From assembly GCA_021825585.1 (NCBI GenBank), contig JAKAGT010000025.1, forward strand, positions 1-64,000: a DNA stretch of 64,000 nt, written 5' to 3'. The notes under the pieces were generated by a model, which was not told the origin of the DNA, did not search any database, and was given only the letters and a program-made list of their open reading frames with translations. The DNA is from Bacteroidota bacterium. GTDB taxonomy: Bacteria > Bacteroidota > Ignavibacteria > Kryptoniales > JAKASW01. This document shows positions 34,488-43,189 of the stretch, one piece after another; the stretch's first letter is position 1; each line of letters starts with the position of its first letter. The translations under genes and the position numbers were made by a program.

Positions 34488-34928
34488 ATGCACTCGCATA
34501 ATTATTTTCTTGCACGAGCCGAATCAAGGATGATCGAGGGCGATATTGCTGGTGCAATTTCTGACTTAACCTGTGGCCTCGAACTTGATCCAAAGAATGA
34601 CACCGCTCGTTGCAATTTAGCTGGATTACTTGCCGGTATAGGAAAGTACGAAGAAGCCATTGTTGAATACGAGAAGGTTGATGTCGGTGATATTTGTAAA
34701 TGGGTTGAGGTCAAATACAATGAGATTCAGGTTCTAAAGAGTGCCGGCAAACGAGGGGCTTGTTTGGTACTTGTTAGCCGGTGGTTGTCTAAAGTAGAGC
34801 AGCTTTTGAAAGACTGTCTGGCTGATGATGAAGGGTTCCTGCTATTGAATGAAAAGGAGAGGCTGAACTTAGATTACCTGGCGAGAAGATACGGTAAGGT
34901 GCTTGATATTCAGATGGGGCTTTCCTAG
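34488..34928 (+). CDS. TPR-repeat protein
   Basis: A 146-residue protein with at least two tetratricopeptide repeats: 'YFLARAESRMIEGDIAGAIS' with 'DLTCGLELDPKNDTARCNLA', then 'GLLAGIGKYEEAIVEYEKVD'. TPRs mediate protein-protein contacts. The helical C-terminus ends near 'GKVLDIQMGLS'. No ribosome site stands directly before the ATG, so another start is possible. It may be an adaptor for the neighbouring proteins. Confidence 0.65.
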   Translation: MHSHNYFLARAESRMIEGDIAGAISDLTCGLELDPKNDTARCNLAGLLAGIGKYEEAIVEYEKVDVGDICKWVEVKYNEIQVLKSAGKRGACLVLVSRWLSKVEQLLKDCLADDEGFLLLNEKERLNLDYLARRYGKVLDIQMGLS

Positions 34929-34967
34929 CTGTTTAGGATTTGAACTTTTGACGCATTTAGTGTAGCA

Positions 34968-35219
34968 TTGTTCAGAATTTTGGACCGGTCATTAAGTGAA
35001 AGGGCGCAGGGTGTGAATAACACTTCCGACAGGGCTGTTGGCTCTCTGCTTGACGCCTTAAAGATAATCTGGCGTGACCATAAAGAAGTGTTCCAGAAAG
35101 TTGAAGGACGACAACTGCTGAAGGATGCCGGCGATCTGACAGGTTGGTCACCAGAAGAAGTAGAAGCGGTGTTGGATTTTATGGCATACGTTTCGGAGAA
35201 GGAAGTCAGATTGAGCTGA
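34968..35219 (+). CDS. Small helical hypothetical protein
   Basis: An 83-codon frame from TTG 34968, without clear ribosome site. The product is mainly helical with 'LLDALKIIWRDHKEVFQKVE' and 'TGWSPEEVEAVLDFMAYVSE'. The latter resembles short helical domains of regulators and conflict-island proteins. Coding potential looks fair but start and function are uncertain. Confidence 0.4.
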   Translation: MFRILDRSLSERAQGVNNTSDRAVGSLLDALKIIWRDHKEVFQKVEGRQLLKDAGDLTGWSPEEVEAVLDFMAYVSEKEVRLS

Positions 35220-35323
35220 TTGATTGAGGTCACCAAGTAAAGTGATATGTTAGCCATTTGAGATCGAGGTTGAGAGCCCGTTCCGTGCACAACGGGGACC
35301 TAGTTTAAAAATAGGAGGCTGCT

Positions 35324-36064
35324 TTGATACTTGCTGGGGCAATTTATCGCATGGAGGATTGGTACTGCAAAGCTGGGCCTAAGGATCCAAGGGGCCAATG
35401 GGAAGATGGACATAGCGCGAAAGAATTCGCAAGATTTATCATGGATCATGATGGCATGTCACTGATGGACCCCTTAATAAGCGAAATACTTCCCACTCAC
35501 AGGCATTTGTTTGCGATTCCGGAATTGGTCACAAGACTTGATGAATATACTGGTGAGCAGCGGAATCACGACTTCGTTGTGTATTCAAAGAATAGGCAAC
35601 AAGATTTGATTACGTGCGTAGAGGCAAAGGCAACCGAGCGCTTGGATGTTTTAGTGGGTAAGAAATGGGACGATGGTAACAGGAAAGGGTCAAATATTCA
35701 GAAGAGAATCAATGGTATGTCAAGGAGACTATGGGGTGGAAGCATTTCGATCGAAAAAATAAAAACGTTCAGGTATCAGCTGCTCACGGGACTTGTGGGG
35801 TCAGTGATCCAGGCGGAGCAATTGGGGGTTGACAATGCATTGTTCCTTGTTCTGCAATTGCGGACGAGGAAAGTATCGTTGAAGCGCATAACGGAGAACA
35901 AACGGGATTTTACGGAATTCCTCAATTCATTTGAGACTGCGCGCAAGCTTACCATTTCTGAAAGTTGCGTTTTCGGGCCCCTAGAAATTCAGTCTAATGT
36001 CAAGACATTTATTGGCTATTTAGAAACTAATACGGACCATCTTTCAGATGGAACAGATACGTGA
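35324..36064 (+). CDS. PD-(D/E)XK nuclease-like protein (DUF6946-like)
   Basis: A 246-residue protein starting at TTG 7 bp after a perfect 'aggagg'. The N-terminal pattern 'WEDGHSAKEFARFI' and a PD-(D/E)XK core with D83 ('RNHDFVVYSK') and E100-A-K102 ('CVEAKATERL') match the DUF6946 type of restriction-endonuclease-fold proteins. No methylase is encoded directly next to it, so it may be a stand-alone nuclease of the conflict cluster. Alternative: a non-nucleolytic relative. Confidence 0.65.
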   Translation: MILAGAIYRMEDWYCKAGPKDPRGQWEDGHSAKEFARFIMDHDGMSLMDPLISEILPTHRHLFAIPELVTRLDEYTGEQRNHDFVVYSKNRQQDLITCVEAKATERLDVLVGKKWDDGNRKGSNIQKRINGMSRRLWGGSISIEKIKTFRYQLLTGLVGSVIQAEQLGVDNALFLVLQLRTRKVSLKRITENKRDFTEFLNSFETARKLTISESCVFGPLEIQSNVKTFIGYLETNTDHLSDGTDT

Positions 36065-36319
36065 GCATCCTAAGCAGTAGCTACTACGGATACCCTAGTT
36101 TAGGTTTCGGCAGAATAAGGGCCTATACGGGCGAGTTGCAAGTCAATTCCGCTTTTCCTAACATTATGGCAACAAAGACAGGGTATGGAGGGTGAGGGTT
36201 TCTGCAAGTTCATAGCTGCTTGGCAAGAAGAATTTGTGAAACTTTACGTTGGCCGCTAAAGCGTTACGACGCTGACTCAAGGCCAGCGAGGCCAATTCTC
36301 TTCATGAAAGCGAGCCATT

Positions 36320-36994
36320 ATGGAGCCTATAAAGCTCGAAAGCGCTGACATAGTTCGCTACGGTTTTCTCGGATTCTATGCAATGTCGATTTTTATCCTT
36401 TTGCCAGTTTTCCTGACTAAGACGGAAGCATTCGCTAAAGGCATCGCGCTCGAGCACGTCGTTTTCTTTGCAGTCCTTTCATTTCCTCTCGGATACCTTA
36501 TCGACTCGATCAAGCTCTATCAACTTACACCCGGATATGGTAAACGGAAAAGGGCTTTTCTAGAGGAATACGGAAAGAAACTCGGAGTGTCATCTGGCAA
36601 CTCGTCGAAGTACTTCACGCTTGCGAAAGATCTCCGCACACCACATCTTACGATCAGCTTGGGCCGTAAACACTCAGAATGGGTGCTCGTCGACACAACC
36701 TCCAAACTCTTTGTAATTTCAACTGTGGTCTGGGCAGTTATATCATGCTTACAGAGTCCAGAGGGCTGGGATCGCCTTCAATTTCTCATTCCCCTTTTGA
36801 TGGTTGCTCTATCAGGATTGCTCGCTTGGCGGCTCAACTTCGTTGCTAACCAAGAGCGCACGAAGCTTGACAATTTGTTCTACGAATTCGCATCCAAGAA
36901 TAGGTCAGCCATCCTTGATGCGATGAGCGCAAACTCAGATCTGGCACAAGGGACAACCATCAGCGAGGAAAGTGAGACTCATCATAATACATAA
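36320..36994 (+). CDS. Four-helix membrane protein of unknown function
   Basis: A 224-residue protein. Two N-terminal membrane helices ('YGFLGFYAMSIFILLPVFLT', 'VVFFAVLSFPLGYLI') are followed by a cytoplasmic loop (~65-125), two further helices ('LFVISTVVWAVISCL', 'LQFLIPLLMVALSGLLAW') and a helical tail. No family recognised. It precedes the TIR gene by 128 bp on the same strand and could be the membrane partner (effector) of that protein, but this is inference. The preceding gap 36065-36319 holds nothing supported. Confidence 0.6.
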   Translation: MEPIKLESADIVRYGFLGFYAMSIFILLPVFLTKTEAFAKGIALEHVVFFAVLSFPLGYLIDSIKLYQLTPGYGKRKRAFLEEYGKKLGVSSGNSSKYFTLAKDLRTPHLTISLGRKHSEWVLVDTTSKLFVISTVVWAVISCLQSPEGWDRLQFLIPLLMVALSGLLAWRLNFVANQERTKLDNLFYEFASKNRSAILDAMSANSDLAQGTTISEESETHHNT

Positions 36995-37122
36995 AATCGT
37001 TCTCGCTCCACGCCGCACATATTAGTATTCAAGGAGCGCGCGACGAACGTGATTCGCGCGGATGTTAGGCGCAAGCAGAGTCTTGTTCTCGAATTCCGAC
37101 AAAATGGAGGGAACACATAGAT

Positions 37123-37782
37123 ATGGCACAGTTATTTGTTTCCCACAGCAAGCTTGACGAAGATCTGGTGGCATACTTATCAAGGGTTGTCGCTGGTACC
37201 AAAGTACAAATGATATTTGAGGAGCTTGAAAAAATCCCCTCTGGCAGTGTTACCCCTCAGCAAATTGAGGCCCACATTGAGTCGTCAAGAGCCCTTTTCA
37301 TCATGCTCACACCTAACGTATCAAACCAACCTCACACCCGAGACTGGGTCGCTTGGGAGGCTGGACATGGTGGTACAAAGGACGTTTGGGTATTTGAGCG
37401 TGCGTCCCTCGTTGGACTATCAACCGTGGTCATTCCTCGCTTGCGCCATTATGTGGTCTTTGAGCCCAACGATGCCTGGTTCTCATATTTTAGGAATATC
37501 ATCAACTCCTATGACGATTCTCAGGTGCTTCCGGGATTGGCCGCAGGCTCTGGGCTCGCTGCACTCGTTGCAGCTGCAGCAGCAGTTACGGTTGCTCCTG
37601 TTGCCGTGATTGGTGGGCTTGTGGGTGCGGCATTGTCTAACAAGGAGAACTCTCGGCCATCAGGGCTACAAATACAGTGCTCCGCGTGCGGTTCTTCGTA
37701 TTCCGTTCACCTTCCCAACGGGTGGACTCATTTTCGTTGCCCTGTATGCAATACTGTACTTACATTGGCAATTCCACAATAG
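37123..37782 (+). CDS. TIR-domain protein with hydrophobic segment and zinc ribbon
   Basis: A 219-residue protein. Residues 1-~135 form a TIR domain: 'MAQLFVSHSKLDEDLVAYLS', a BB-loop-like 'FEELEKIPSGS' and the catalytic-type glutamate E79 in 'DWVAWEAGHGG'. Then comes a hydrophobic Ala/Val/Gly helix pair (~145-175). A terminal zinc ribbon has two C-x2-C pairs ('CSACGSSYSVH', 'CPVCNTVL'). TIR enzymes cleave NAD+ in bacterial immunity. The membrane-active segment may insert in the membrane. The start follows 'aaaatggagggaacacatag'. No Thoeris ThsA gene is present nearby. Confidence 0.8.
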   Translation: MAQLFVSHSKLDEDLVAYLSRVVAGTKVQMIFEELEKIPSGSVTPQQIEAHIESSRALFIMLTPNVSNQPHTRDWVAWEAGHGGTKDVWVFERASLVGLSTVVIPRLRHYVVFEPNDAWFSYFRNIINSYDDSQVLPGLAAGSGLAALVAAAAAVTVAPVAVIGGLVGAALSNKENSRPSGLQIQCSACGSSYSVHLPNGWTHFRCPVCNTVLTLAIPQ

Positions 37783-37922
37783 AATGAAGAGATCATCTTC
37801 AATTCAGGGGCGACCTTGCCTGCGCCTTACATGCGGCGCCACTCCGCACTCGGCTACAGGTCACCTGTGGCTTTTGAAAATGAACTATCAACTGAGGCTT
37901 AACTCCTTGTCCATTTTTCGGG

Positions 37923-38222
37923 GTGAACTCCAGACAATATATCTTCTATGGTGACGACGCGGATTTAATTTGGATTCATAAGTCAAAGCTCAAGAGTCTT
38001 TCGAAGGCGCTAAAACAACTGTATGATGACTTCTGTGTGATAAAGAAAGACATGTATGGATGTCCACAGAACTTCAATCAACTGACAGTTGCGTGGTATT
38101 TGAATGATTCGAAACGACCCAATGTGGGTGTGAATAAGAATTATAATTTCTATGCGTTGCGTGATATAAGGTCAGGCGAAGAACTGACTGTTGATTACGC
38201 GACATATTCCGACGAACCGTAG
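37923..38222 (+). pseudogene. SET-domain protein, 5'-truncated
   Basis: 99 codons from a GTG without ribosome site. The C-terminal two thirds match the end of a SET domain: 'VAWYLNDSKRPNVGVNKN' and 'YALRDIRSGEELTVDYATYS', where S-adenosylmethionine and active-site tyrosine are located. The N-terminal half of the domain (the G-x-G-x-F start) is missing, and a stop lies in frame 30 bp upstream. The usual N-H-S-x-x-P-N is altered to N-D-S-x-x-P-N. Probably a relic or a fragment produced by recombination. Confidence 0.6.
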
Positions 38223-38251
38223 AGGCTGTTGAAGGCTTCTTCCAGTACCCT

Positions 38252-38288
38252 AAAAAAACGCCCACATCATTCGAAGTGGGCGTTTAAT
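38252..38288. terminator. Bidirectional terminator
   Basis: A perfect 10-bp stem aaacgcccac (38256-38265) / gtgggcgttt (38276-38285) with A-run before and T-run after. It separates the plus-strand SET fragment from the minus-strand zinc-ribbon gene and can act for both. Confidence 0.9.
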
Positions 38289-38299
38289 TATGTCGCACC

Positions 38300-39772
38300 T
38301 CATGGATTGTCCGATTTGTTAGATGTTAACCGGGCTTGCAATTGTCGAAGGAATTGTTCCCTCGCTCCCTGAAGGTCTGCCTTGGTCTTTTCCCTCTGAG
38401 CCTCAAAAGTTCTAACCTTTTGCTGGGCATTCTTAATGAGAGAAGCGTATACCGACGGATCGCTGTAATCGCTGGTGGTCTCATATGTAGGTAGACTTAC
38501 AATGGATTCGCTATAGTTATTTTCCTGAGCGTAAGGCTTCATACCTAAATACCTCACAAGAAGCGCTTGGTTCATCCTGGCAAACATTGATTGGGATACA
38601 ACGTTTGCCCTATCTACCACAATAACGTGGGAATAGTTTGAGAGGTCTAGCGCATCGTAATCGGTATTCGCACCATCATCATCGGGAAAGCCGGATTTAA
38701 TGGCGAAATGTCGGAATGAGATGTGGTTTGCCAACATGTTCTTCAGGGAATTCAAGTTGCGGTCGACTATGGACTGGCAAAAGGCAATCGAATCCTCAAT
38801 TTGGGCCGCGTATTTTTGGACCGAGTGCAAGATTCCGAGAGTCCATCGGATATTCGGTCCATTGGGCCCTTGAGCTTCGAGAAGCTGTTCAAACAATGGT
38901 TGAGAAATTATGAAGTCTACTAGGCTATCCCGCCGACTACTTGGTTGAGAAACGATTGGTTTCAACGCGGCTAGACATGACCTCAATGCTGACTCGTTAA
39001 GATGTCTTTGGGCAGATTCAACAATAGAGACTACATCAGGGATCTGGTCAACCATGGAGAGAGCAGATACCGCCGCTGACCAATTGCGTTCTCGACAATA
39101 TTGCCGGGCAGAATCCAACTGGCGATAGGTGATGGCCAGATCGCGGAGCCTTTGACCTTCCTTTGAATTTTCTGCCTTTGAAAAATAAGTTAGAGCCTTC
39201 TCCCAGTGACCGTTATTGAGAGCTCCTTTTCCACGCTCCATCTCTGTAGGAAGCACGGAGTTTACAGCTGAAGCGAGGAAAAGTGCAATTGCACCAATAA
39301 AAGACCATTTTCGAATGCCCGTAGCCACTTTAGGCTTCAAGAATCGCCTGAGGTCAACAACAATCGCAACAACAATCAAAACCACATAAACAAAGAGCAA
39401 TATTATGGACACGTTTGCTGAGCGCCTCAGAAGCATCAGAACAAACATCGGAAGTACGCCAAGCAGAATTATTTTCTCCTTCACGGTTAATTTGCTTTTA
39501 GGGGAGGCCCTCTGCACTTCGGCGTTGCTCTCTTCTTTCACATCTGCAAACGGAAGCTCCGAACCGGGAACCTGTCCAAGTGCGTTGTTTAGGAACCCAC
39601 AATGTTCGCACCAGTTGTGAAAAGGCTCATATCCTTCTTTGCCACATCGCGGGCAAATGTGTTTTGGTGCTTTTTCGGCTTGAGTATGCCCCTCAATTTT
39701 TGTCCCGCAGGTGCCACAGAACTTCTGATCCTCTCGACCTAATTTAGCGCCGCAATTTTTGCAGTATTTCAT
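38300..39772 (-). CDS. Zinc-ribbon membrane protein with helical C-terminus
   Basis: A 490-residue protein. Two N-terminal zinc ribbons ('CKNCGAKLGREDQKFCGTC', 'CPRCGKEGYEPFHNWCEHC') are followed by three membrane helices (~95-180). A long helical part (~185-490) has a tetratricopeptide-like beginning ('NNGHWEKALTYFSKAENSKE') and coiled-coil end. It probably sits in the inner membrane with a large cytoplasmic or periplasmic helical arm. No specific family recognised. The zinc-ribbon start is shared with the protein at 40034. Confidence 0.7.
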   Translation of the reverse strand: MKYCKNCGAKLGREDQKFCGTCGTKIEGHTQAEKAPKHICPRCGKEGYEPFHNWCEHCGFLNNALGQVPGSELPFADVKEESNAEVQRASPKSKLTVKEKIILLGVLPMFVLMLLRRSANVSIILLFVYVVLIVVAIVVDLRRFLKPKVATGIRKWSFIGAIALFLASAVNSVLPTEMERGKGALNNGHWEKALTYFSKAENSKEGQRLRDLAITYRQLDSARQYCRERNWSAAVSALSMVDQIPDVVSIVESAQRHLNESALRSCLAALKPIVSQPSSRRDSLVDFIISQPLFEQLLEAQGPNGPNIRWTLGILHSVQKYAAQIEDSIAFCQSIVDRNLNSLKNMLANHISFRHFAIKSGFPDDDGANTDYDALDLSNYSHVIVVDRANVVSQSMFARMNQALLVRYLGMKPYAQENNYSESIVSLPTYETTSDYSDPSVYASLIKNAQQKVRTFEAQREKTKADLQGAREQFLRQLQARLTSNKSDNP

Positions 39773-40033
39773 GTTTTCACCTTCAAAGTGCCTGTGTTAT
39801 GTGATAACGATTGTTCTAACTCGATTCTCGTTGATAGACGAATTCACCATCGTTAATTGAACAGTAACAGTCTGTCTGAAGTAGGATAGTCCAGCGTTAT
39901 ACATCTCGGATGTAGCTGTGTAGACACTGGCATCACTAAGATGAGTGCACACCTCATTTGAAGTGTACGCTGGATATCCAACAGTGTGCATCACTCGCTG
40001 GTGGCTTCAATCCTCGAGAACACTCAAAACGGT

Positions 40034-40738
40034 CTAGATCGCAACCAGAACCAGCGTCAAGATAGAGAGCGAAAATAGAATAGCCAGCCAATCAAAGTTC
40101 ACCGATGGTTCTTCAGTCAAAAATTCGTTCTTTCTCGCCTTTCTCTCTTCCGATAACCTTCGAGCCAATAAATAACACGCGGCCGAAAATGCAACTAGCC
40201 AAGCAAGAATGGATATTGATTTCCTCTCATCAGGAAAGTCCGGAAATAACCCGGCAACCCCCAACATGGTGAGAGACCCTGTTAATGCGAAGGCGTAAAT
40301 TGCCACAAGTATTCGTGATCTCATCTTGCGGTCGGGAACCCCAATAAATCTGAGGCCCTCGGCAGAGACTTGCGAGAAATGTGCTGTACAGAACAATAGA
40401 GCTATGATGTCCGTTAACAGGGCGTAACCATTACTCCCTGATGGCGAAAGTATTCGCATTACGATGAATACAATAGCTCCATCGATCAATTTATTTGAGA
40501 AGATGCTTTCTACTTTTGATATTTTCTCCTCAAAAAGGGGGTGACCACAATGTGGGCATTTGCGAGCATGTTTACTGACTTCTGACTTACAAGCTGGACA
40601 CTCGATGAGAGCCGCGGATCTCTCACGATTGCTCTTAAGTTCGCCTGATTCGGTGACCGTGACGGATGTCCCGCATTTCTCACAGAACTTCTGACCTTCA
40701 CTTGCAATCTCCGCCCCGCAATTTGTACAATAACTCAT
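40034..40738 (-). CDS. Zinc-ribbon membrane protein
   Basis: A 234-residue protein whose start (40738) follows 'aaggagcttgtctc'. It has N-terminal ribbon pairs 'CTNCGAEIASEGQKFCEKC' and 'CPACKSEVSKHARKCPHC', then about five hydrophobic helices ('AIVFIVMRILSP', 'ALLTDIIALLFC', 'ILVAIYAFALTGSLTMLGVA', 'AWLVAFSAACYLLA', 'LAILFSLSILTLVL'). Function unknown. The gap to the next gene on the left (39773-40033) holds only a weak 65-codon frame. Confidence 0.7.
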   Translation of the reverse strand: MSYCTNCGAEIASEGQKFCEKCGTSVTVTESGELKSNRERSAALIECPACKSEVSKHARKCPHCGHPLFEEKISKVESIFSNKLIDGAIVFIVMRILSPSGSNGYALLTDIIALLFCTAHFSQVSAEGLRFIGVPDRKMRSRILVAIYAFALTGSLTMLGVAGLFPDFPDERKSISILAWLVAFSAACYLLARRLSEERKARKNEFLTEEPSVNFDWLAILFSLSILTLVLVAI

Positions 40739-40986
40739 GAGACAAGCTCCTTCTTGATTGTTGAATGGTGGGATAACAGTGAGACAGGCTTTGTCCACAA
40801 GCAGCCCCTGAGCCGATTGCAACCCCAGACCTAACGTCTCCAGCCAATGCAAACGCAGGGGCAAAAGCTTTCGCAGTTGCCCGCATTTTTATTAGCTGGA
40901 ATGTACCTCTATAACGGTTCTTCACTTGAACCACGTTAGGTCTGGCTGACTAAAGTTAGGATGATTGAATTAGGAGTGCAATAGGA

Positions 40987-41469
40987 TTACACCAGTTGCT
41001 TAGTGCGAGCAATGAACAGCGTCGCCGAGAGCGAACGGATGTCGGAAGTCTGGAACGGGATCTCTTTGACAGATCCGACTATTTCAGCTGCATCCTTGAC
41101 GCACTGAAGCATAATCTCCTTAAATGTGTCGGCGCTTTCTGTCCGCTGTTCTTTAGGTCCGTTGGATCCAATAAGCGCCAATTGAAGCCTTACGACAGGC
41201 TTACCTGAGTTGGTATCGTCCTGGGTAATCTTCTTGATCGTGAATTCAGATCCGGACTTCAAACCGCTCATCTGGATAGCGTCGTGTACATAATCTGGTG
41301 CGAAAAAACTCTTCGCCGTGCCATCTGCCAGATCTTCGACGTTATACAGAAAGTATTTACCGTAGTTTGATTCACCAATGTGCGGCTTGTCTTTCAGAAG
41401 CTTCAGGCGGACTTCCTCGCCAAGCTGCGGATCGACTTTCGGTTTATTTCCGTTATTCGTTCCCATCAT
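40987..41469 (-). CDS. Hypothetical protein of the Gam/ligase operon
   Basis: A 160-residue soluble protein. The central 'GKYFLYNVEDLADGTAKSFF' and 'KSGSEFTIKKITQDDTNSGK' suggest a small beta-barrel such as an OB fold, followed by a C-terminal helix region. The last gene of an operon encoding a Gam-like nuclease inhibitor and a DNA ligase, so a single-stranded-DNA-binding or recombination role is plausible but unproven. The start overlaps the Gam gene by 17 bp. Confidence 0.6.
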   Translation of the reverse strand: MMGTNNGNKPKVDPQLGEEVRLKLLKDKPHIGESNYGKYFLYNVEDLADGTAKSFFAPDYVHDAIQMSGLKSGSEFTIKKITQDDTNSGKPVVRLQLALIGSNGPKEQRTESADTFKEIMLQCVKDAAEIVGSVKEIPFQTSDIRSLSATLFIARTKQLV

Positions 41470-41971
41470 CTTCTCCTTTCTTTAAACTGTATGAAAAGTT
41501 CGTGGTGCCTGGTATGTACTTGGTCCCGGGCGGTATTTCACCTGTCTTCTTAACGTATGACAGTGTTGCCACAAGATCGGGCTCATCTTTGGCGGGGGTA
41601 GTCCTTAGAAGGCCGTATTTCTTTGCAGCTTCCAGGAACTTTAATTTGTCATCAATCTCGATTCGATCCCGACCCTGTCTTAGCTTTAATACGCCATGTG
41701 GCAGGCGGATTGTTTTCTCATCAGTGGATCTGGCGTACTTTTCCAGATTAAGTGCCAGCCAGTTCATCTTTTTGCCGATCCGTTCCGCTTCTTTCTGCCG
41801 GTACTCTTCGATCATGCGGAATTCCTCATTCGCCAGCTTGTTCACGTTGTCCAGTTCGTCCTGAAGTTTCTGAAGAGCGGACAATGTTATATCGCATTTG
41901 AGACGATCCCATTCGAAAAATATCGGTTCTTCCTCCGTCTTTTCGAGGATTTCATCAACGACAGTTGACAT
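41453..41971 (-). CDS. gam: Gam-like host-nuclease inhibitor
   Basis: A 172-residue protein. A long coiled helix pair ('LQKLQDELDNVNKLANEEFR' continuing through 'KEAERIGKKMNWLALNLEKY') is followed by the conserved core 'ARSTDEKTIRLPHGVLKLRQ'. This is the arrangement of phage Mu Gam, which binds double-strand DNA ends like Ku and protects them from host exonucleases. It suggests that the element exists transiently with free DNA ends or uses recombination. The ATP-dependent ligase in the same operon fits an end-joining partnership. Confidence 0.85.
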   Translation of the reverse strand: MSTVVDEILEKTEEEPIFFEWDRLKCDITLSALQKLQDELDNVNKLANEEFRMIEEYRQKEAERIGKKMNWLALNLEKYARSTDEKTIRLPHGVLKLRQGRDRIEIDDKLKFLEAAKKYGLLRTTPAKDEPDLVATLSYVKKTGEIPPGTKYIPGTTNFSYSLKKGEDDGNE

Positions 41972-41974
41972 TGT

Positions 41975-42292
41975 TCACCTCCCGATGAGGATTGTTCTTA
42001 TCGTTCGAAGCACAACTTCAGTGGCCTCCAGAGCTTTGGCCCAGTTTACCTTGATCATTTTCATCTTGACACTCCGTTCGTTTGATTTTTGGTTTTCGAA
42101 ATAGTTGTCCATTGCAGCAACCACCTGCAGGTACGCATTGGCCTTCTCGCTGACAGGATTTCCTTCGGCGTCGAACACGGTCAAATCGGTATAGCCGATG
42201 TTACACTCTGTCTGCAACGTGACGGTAAAGTGCACTTCATCGACCTCGACATCGTAGGTAAACGATTCCTGAGACTTCTCAACACTCGCCAT
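41975..42292 (-). CDS. Hypothetical protein between Gam and ligase
   Basis: A 105-residue protein with a beta-rich first half ('FTYDVEVDEVHFTVTLQTEC', 'LTVFDAEGNPVSEKANAYLQ') and a helical second half. Family not recognised. It overlaps the ligase gene end by 14 bp and precedes Gam by 3 bp, so all are translated from one message. Confidence 0.6.
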   Translation of the reverse strand: MASVEKSQESFTYDVEVDEVHFTVTLQTECNIGYTDLTVFDAEGNPVSEKANAYLQVVAAMDNYFENQKSNERSVKMKMIKVNWAKALEATEVVLRTIRTILIGR

Positions 42293-43181
42293 CGTACCAC
42301 CTGCAGTCCTTCGGGTTCTTGTCTATTCTGACACCCGCATAGACGGGATGACGAATGGCTCCTGATTTCAGCCGTTCCATCCCTTTAATCGTCGCTACTC
42401 TGCCTATGTAGTTCCTGGGGAATAAGGACATATCCTCACGTGTCGTGTCGTTCATTCCGGATGCCTGACCAAGCTCTGTCAGCTTGCCGTTCACGTACTG
42501 GCCGAATACGACAGCGCCCACACGGTTATTGTATTTGCCTTTTCCTTTCGTGAACCCCATTATTACGCAGTCGAAGGTTGCCGACTTCTTGGCTTTGAAC
42601 CAGTTGTTAGAGGGCCTTCCGCCCTGCAAATAGATGGCATCAAGGCGCTTCAGCATTATCCCCTCGCCGCCATGACTCAGGACTTCGTCGTATAGCTTCT
42701 TCTTGTCATTGGCTGAATATGCCCACGGAAGAAAGACTATATACGGTGAATGAACTCTTGTGGATAGGATATTGAGCCAGTAGAGCCGGTCCCGAAGCGA
42801 ATATCTGGAGATATTCTTGTCGAGATATTTAAGTATATCGAACACATAGAGTTTGACGAGCTTGTTTGCCGGACCTACGGTGTTACTATGAACCGCACCC
42901 GATAATGTCGCAGCATCGGATCCAGGCAGTAGTATCTCGCCGTCCAGAATTGTACCCGCGAGCTGAGGATACTTCTGAAATGCCAGATGCGGGAGCGATG
43001 ACGTTTTCTCAAGCGGTCTTGTGGGATCATCTACGCCGGCTGAGCGAGAGAAGATCCGTAAGCCGGTACGTGTTATGTGAACAATAGCCCGCATACCATC
43101 AAGCTTTTCCTGGGCAGCGTAGTTGGGATCATCAAGCAGCTCCTTAAGATGATCCTCACCCTTAACTCCAACCGCATTCAT
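42279..43181 (-). CDS. ATP-dependent DNA ligase
   Basis: A 300-residue ligase. The adenylation lysine is K26 in 'EKLDGMR' (motif I); also 'DGEILLPG' (motif IIIa), 'EGIMLKRLDAIY' (motif IV) and 'WFKAKKSATFDCVIMG' (motif V), followed by a C-terminal OB domain. Small phage/plasmid type. The ATG has no ribosome site. In-frame sequence before it (IPVIWPMNAVG) reads like ligase sequence back to a run of nine A that ends the WGR gene, suggesting a fused product through a frameshift. Together with Gam it could repair or join DNA ends. Confidence 0.9.
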   Translation of the reverse strand: MNAVGVKGEDHLKELLDDPNYAAQEKLDGMRAIVHITRTGLRIFSRSAGVDDPTRPLEKTSSLPHLAFQKYPQLAGTILDGEILLPGSDAATLSGAVHSNTVGPANKLVKLYVFDILKYLDKNISRYSLRDRLYWLNILSTRVHSPYIVFLPWAYSANDKKKLYDEVLSHGGEGIMLKRLDAIYLQGGRPSNNWFKAKKSATFDCVIMGFTKGKGKYNNRVGAVVFGQYVNGKLTELGQASGMNDTTREDMSLFPRNYIGRVATIKGMERLKSGAIRHPVYAGVRIDKNPKDCRWYDGEC

Positions 43182-43189
43182 CGGCCAGA

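Noticed and set aside
37064-37070. GTTAGGC next to a GC-rich hairpin, like an integron attC site
   Set aside because: The opposite core site (RYYYAAC) and the second arm pair were not found, so it is probably chance.
39797-39994. 65-codon minus-strand frame
   Set aside because: No ribosome site and no recognisable sequence; too short to support.
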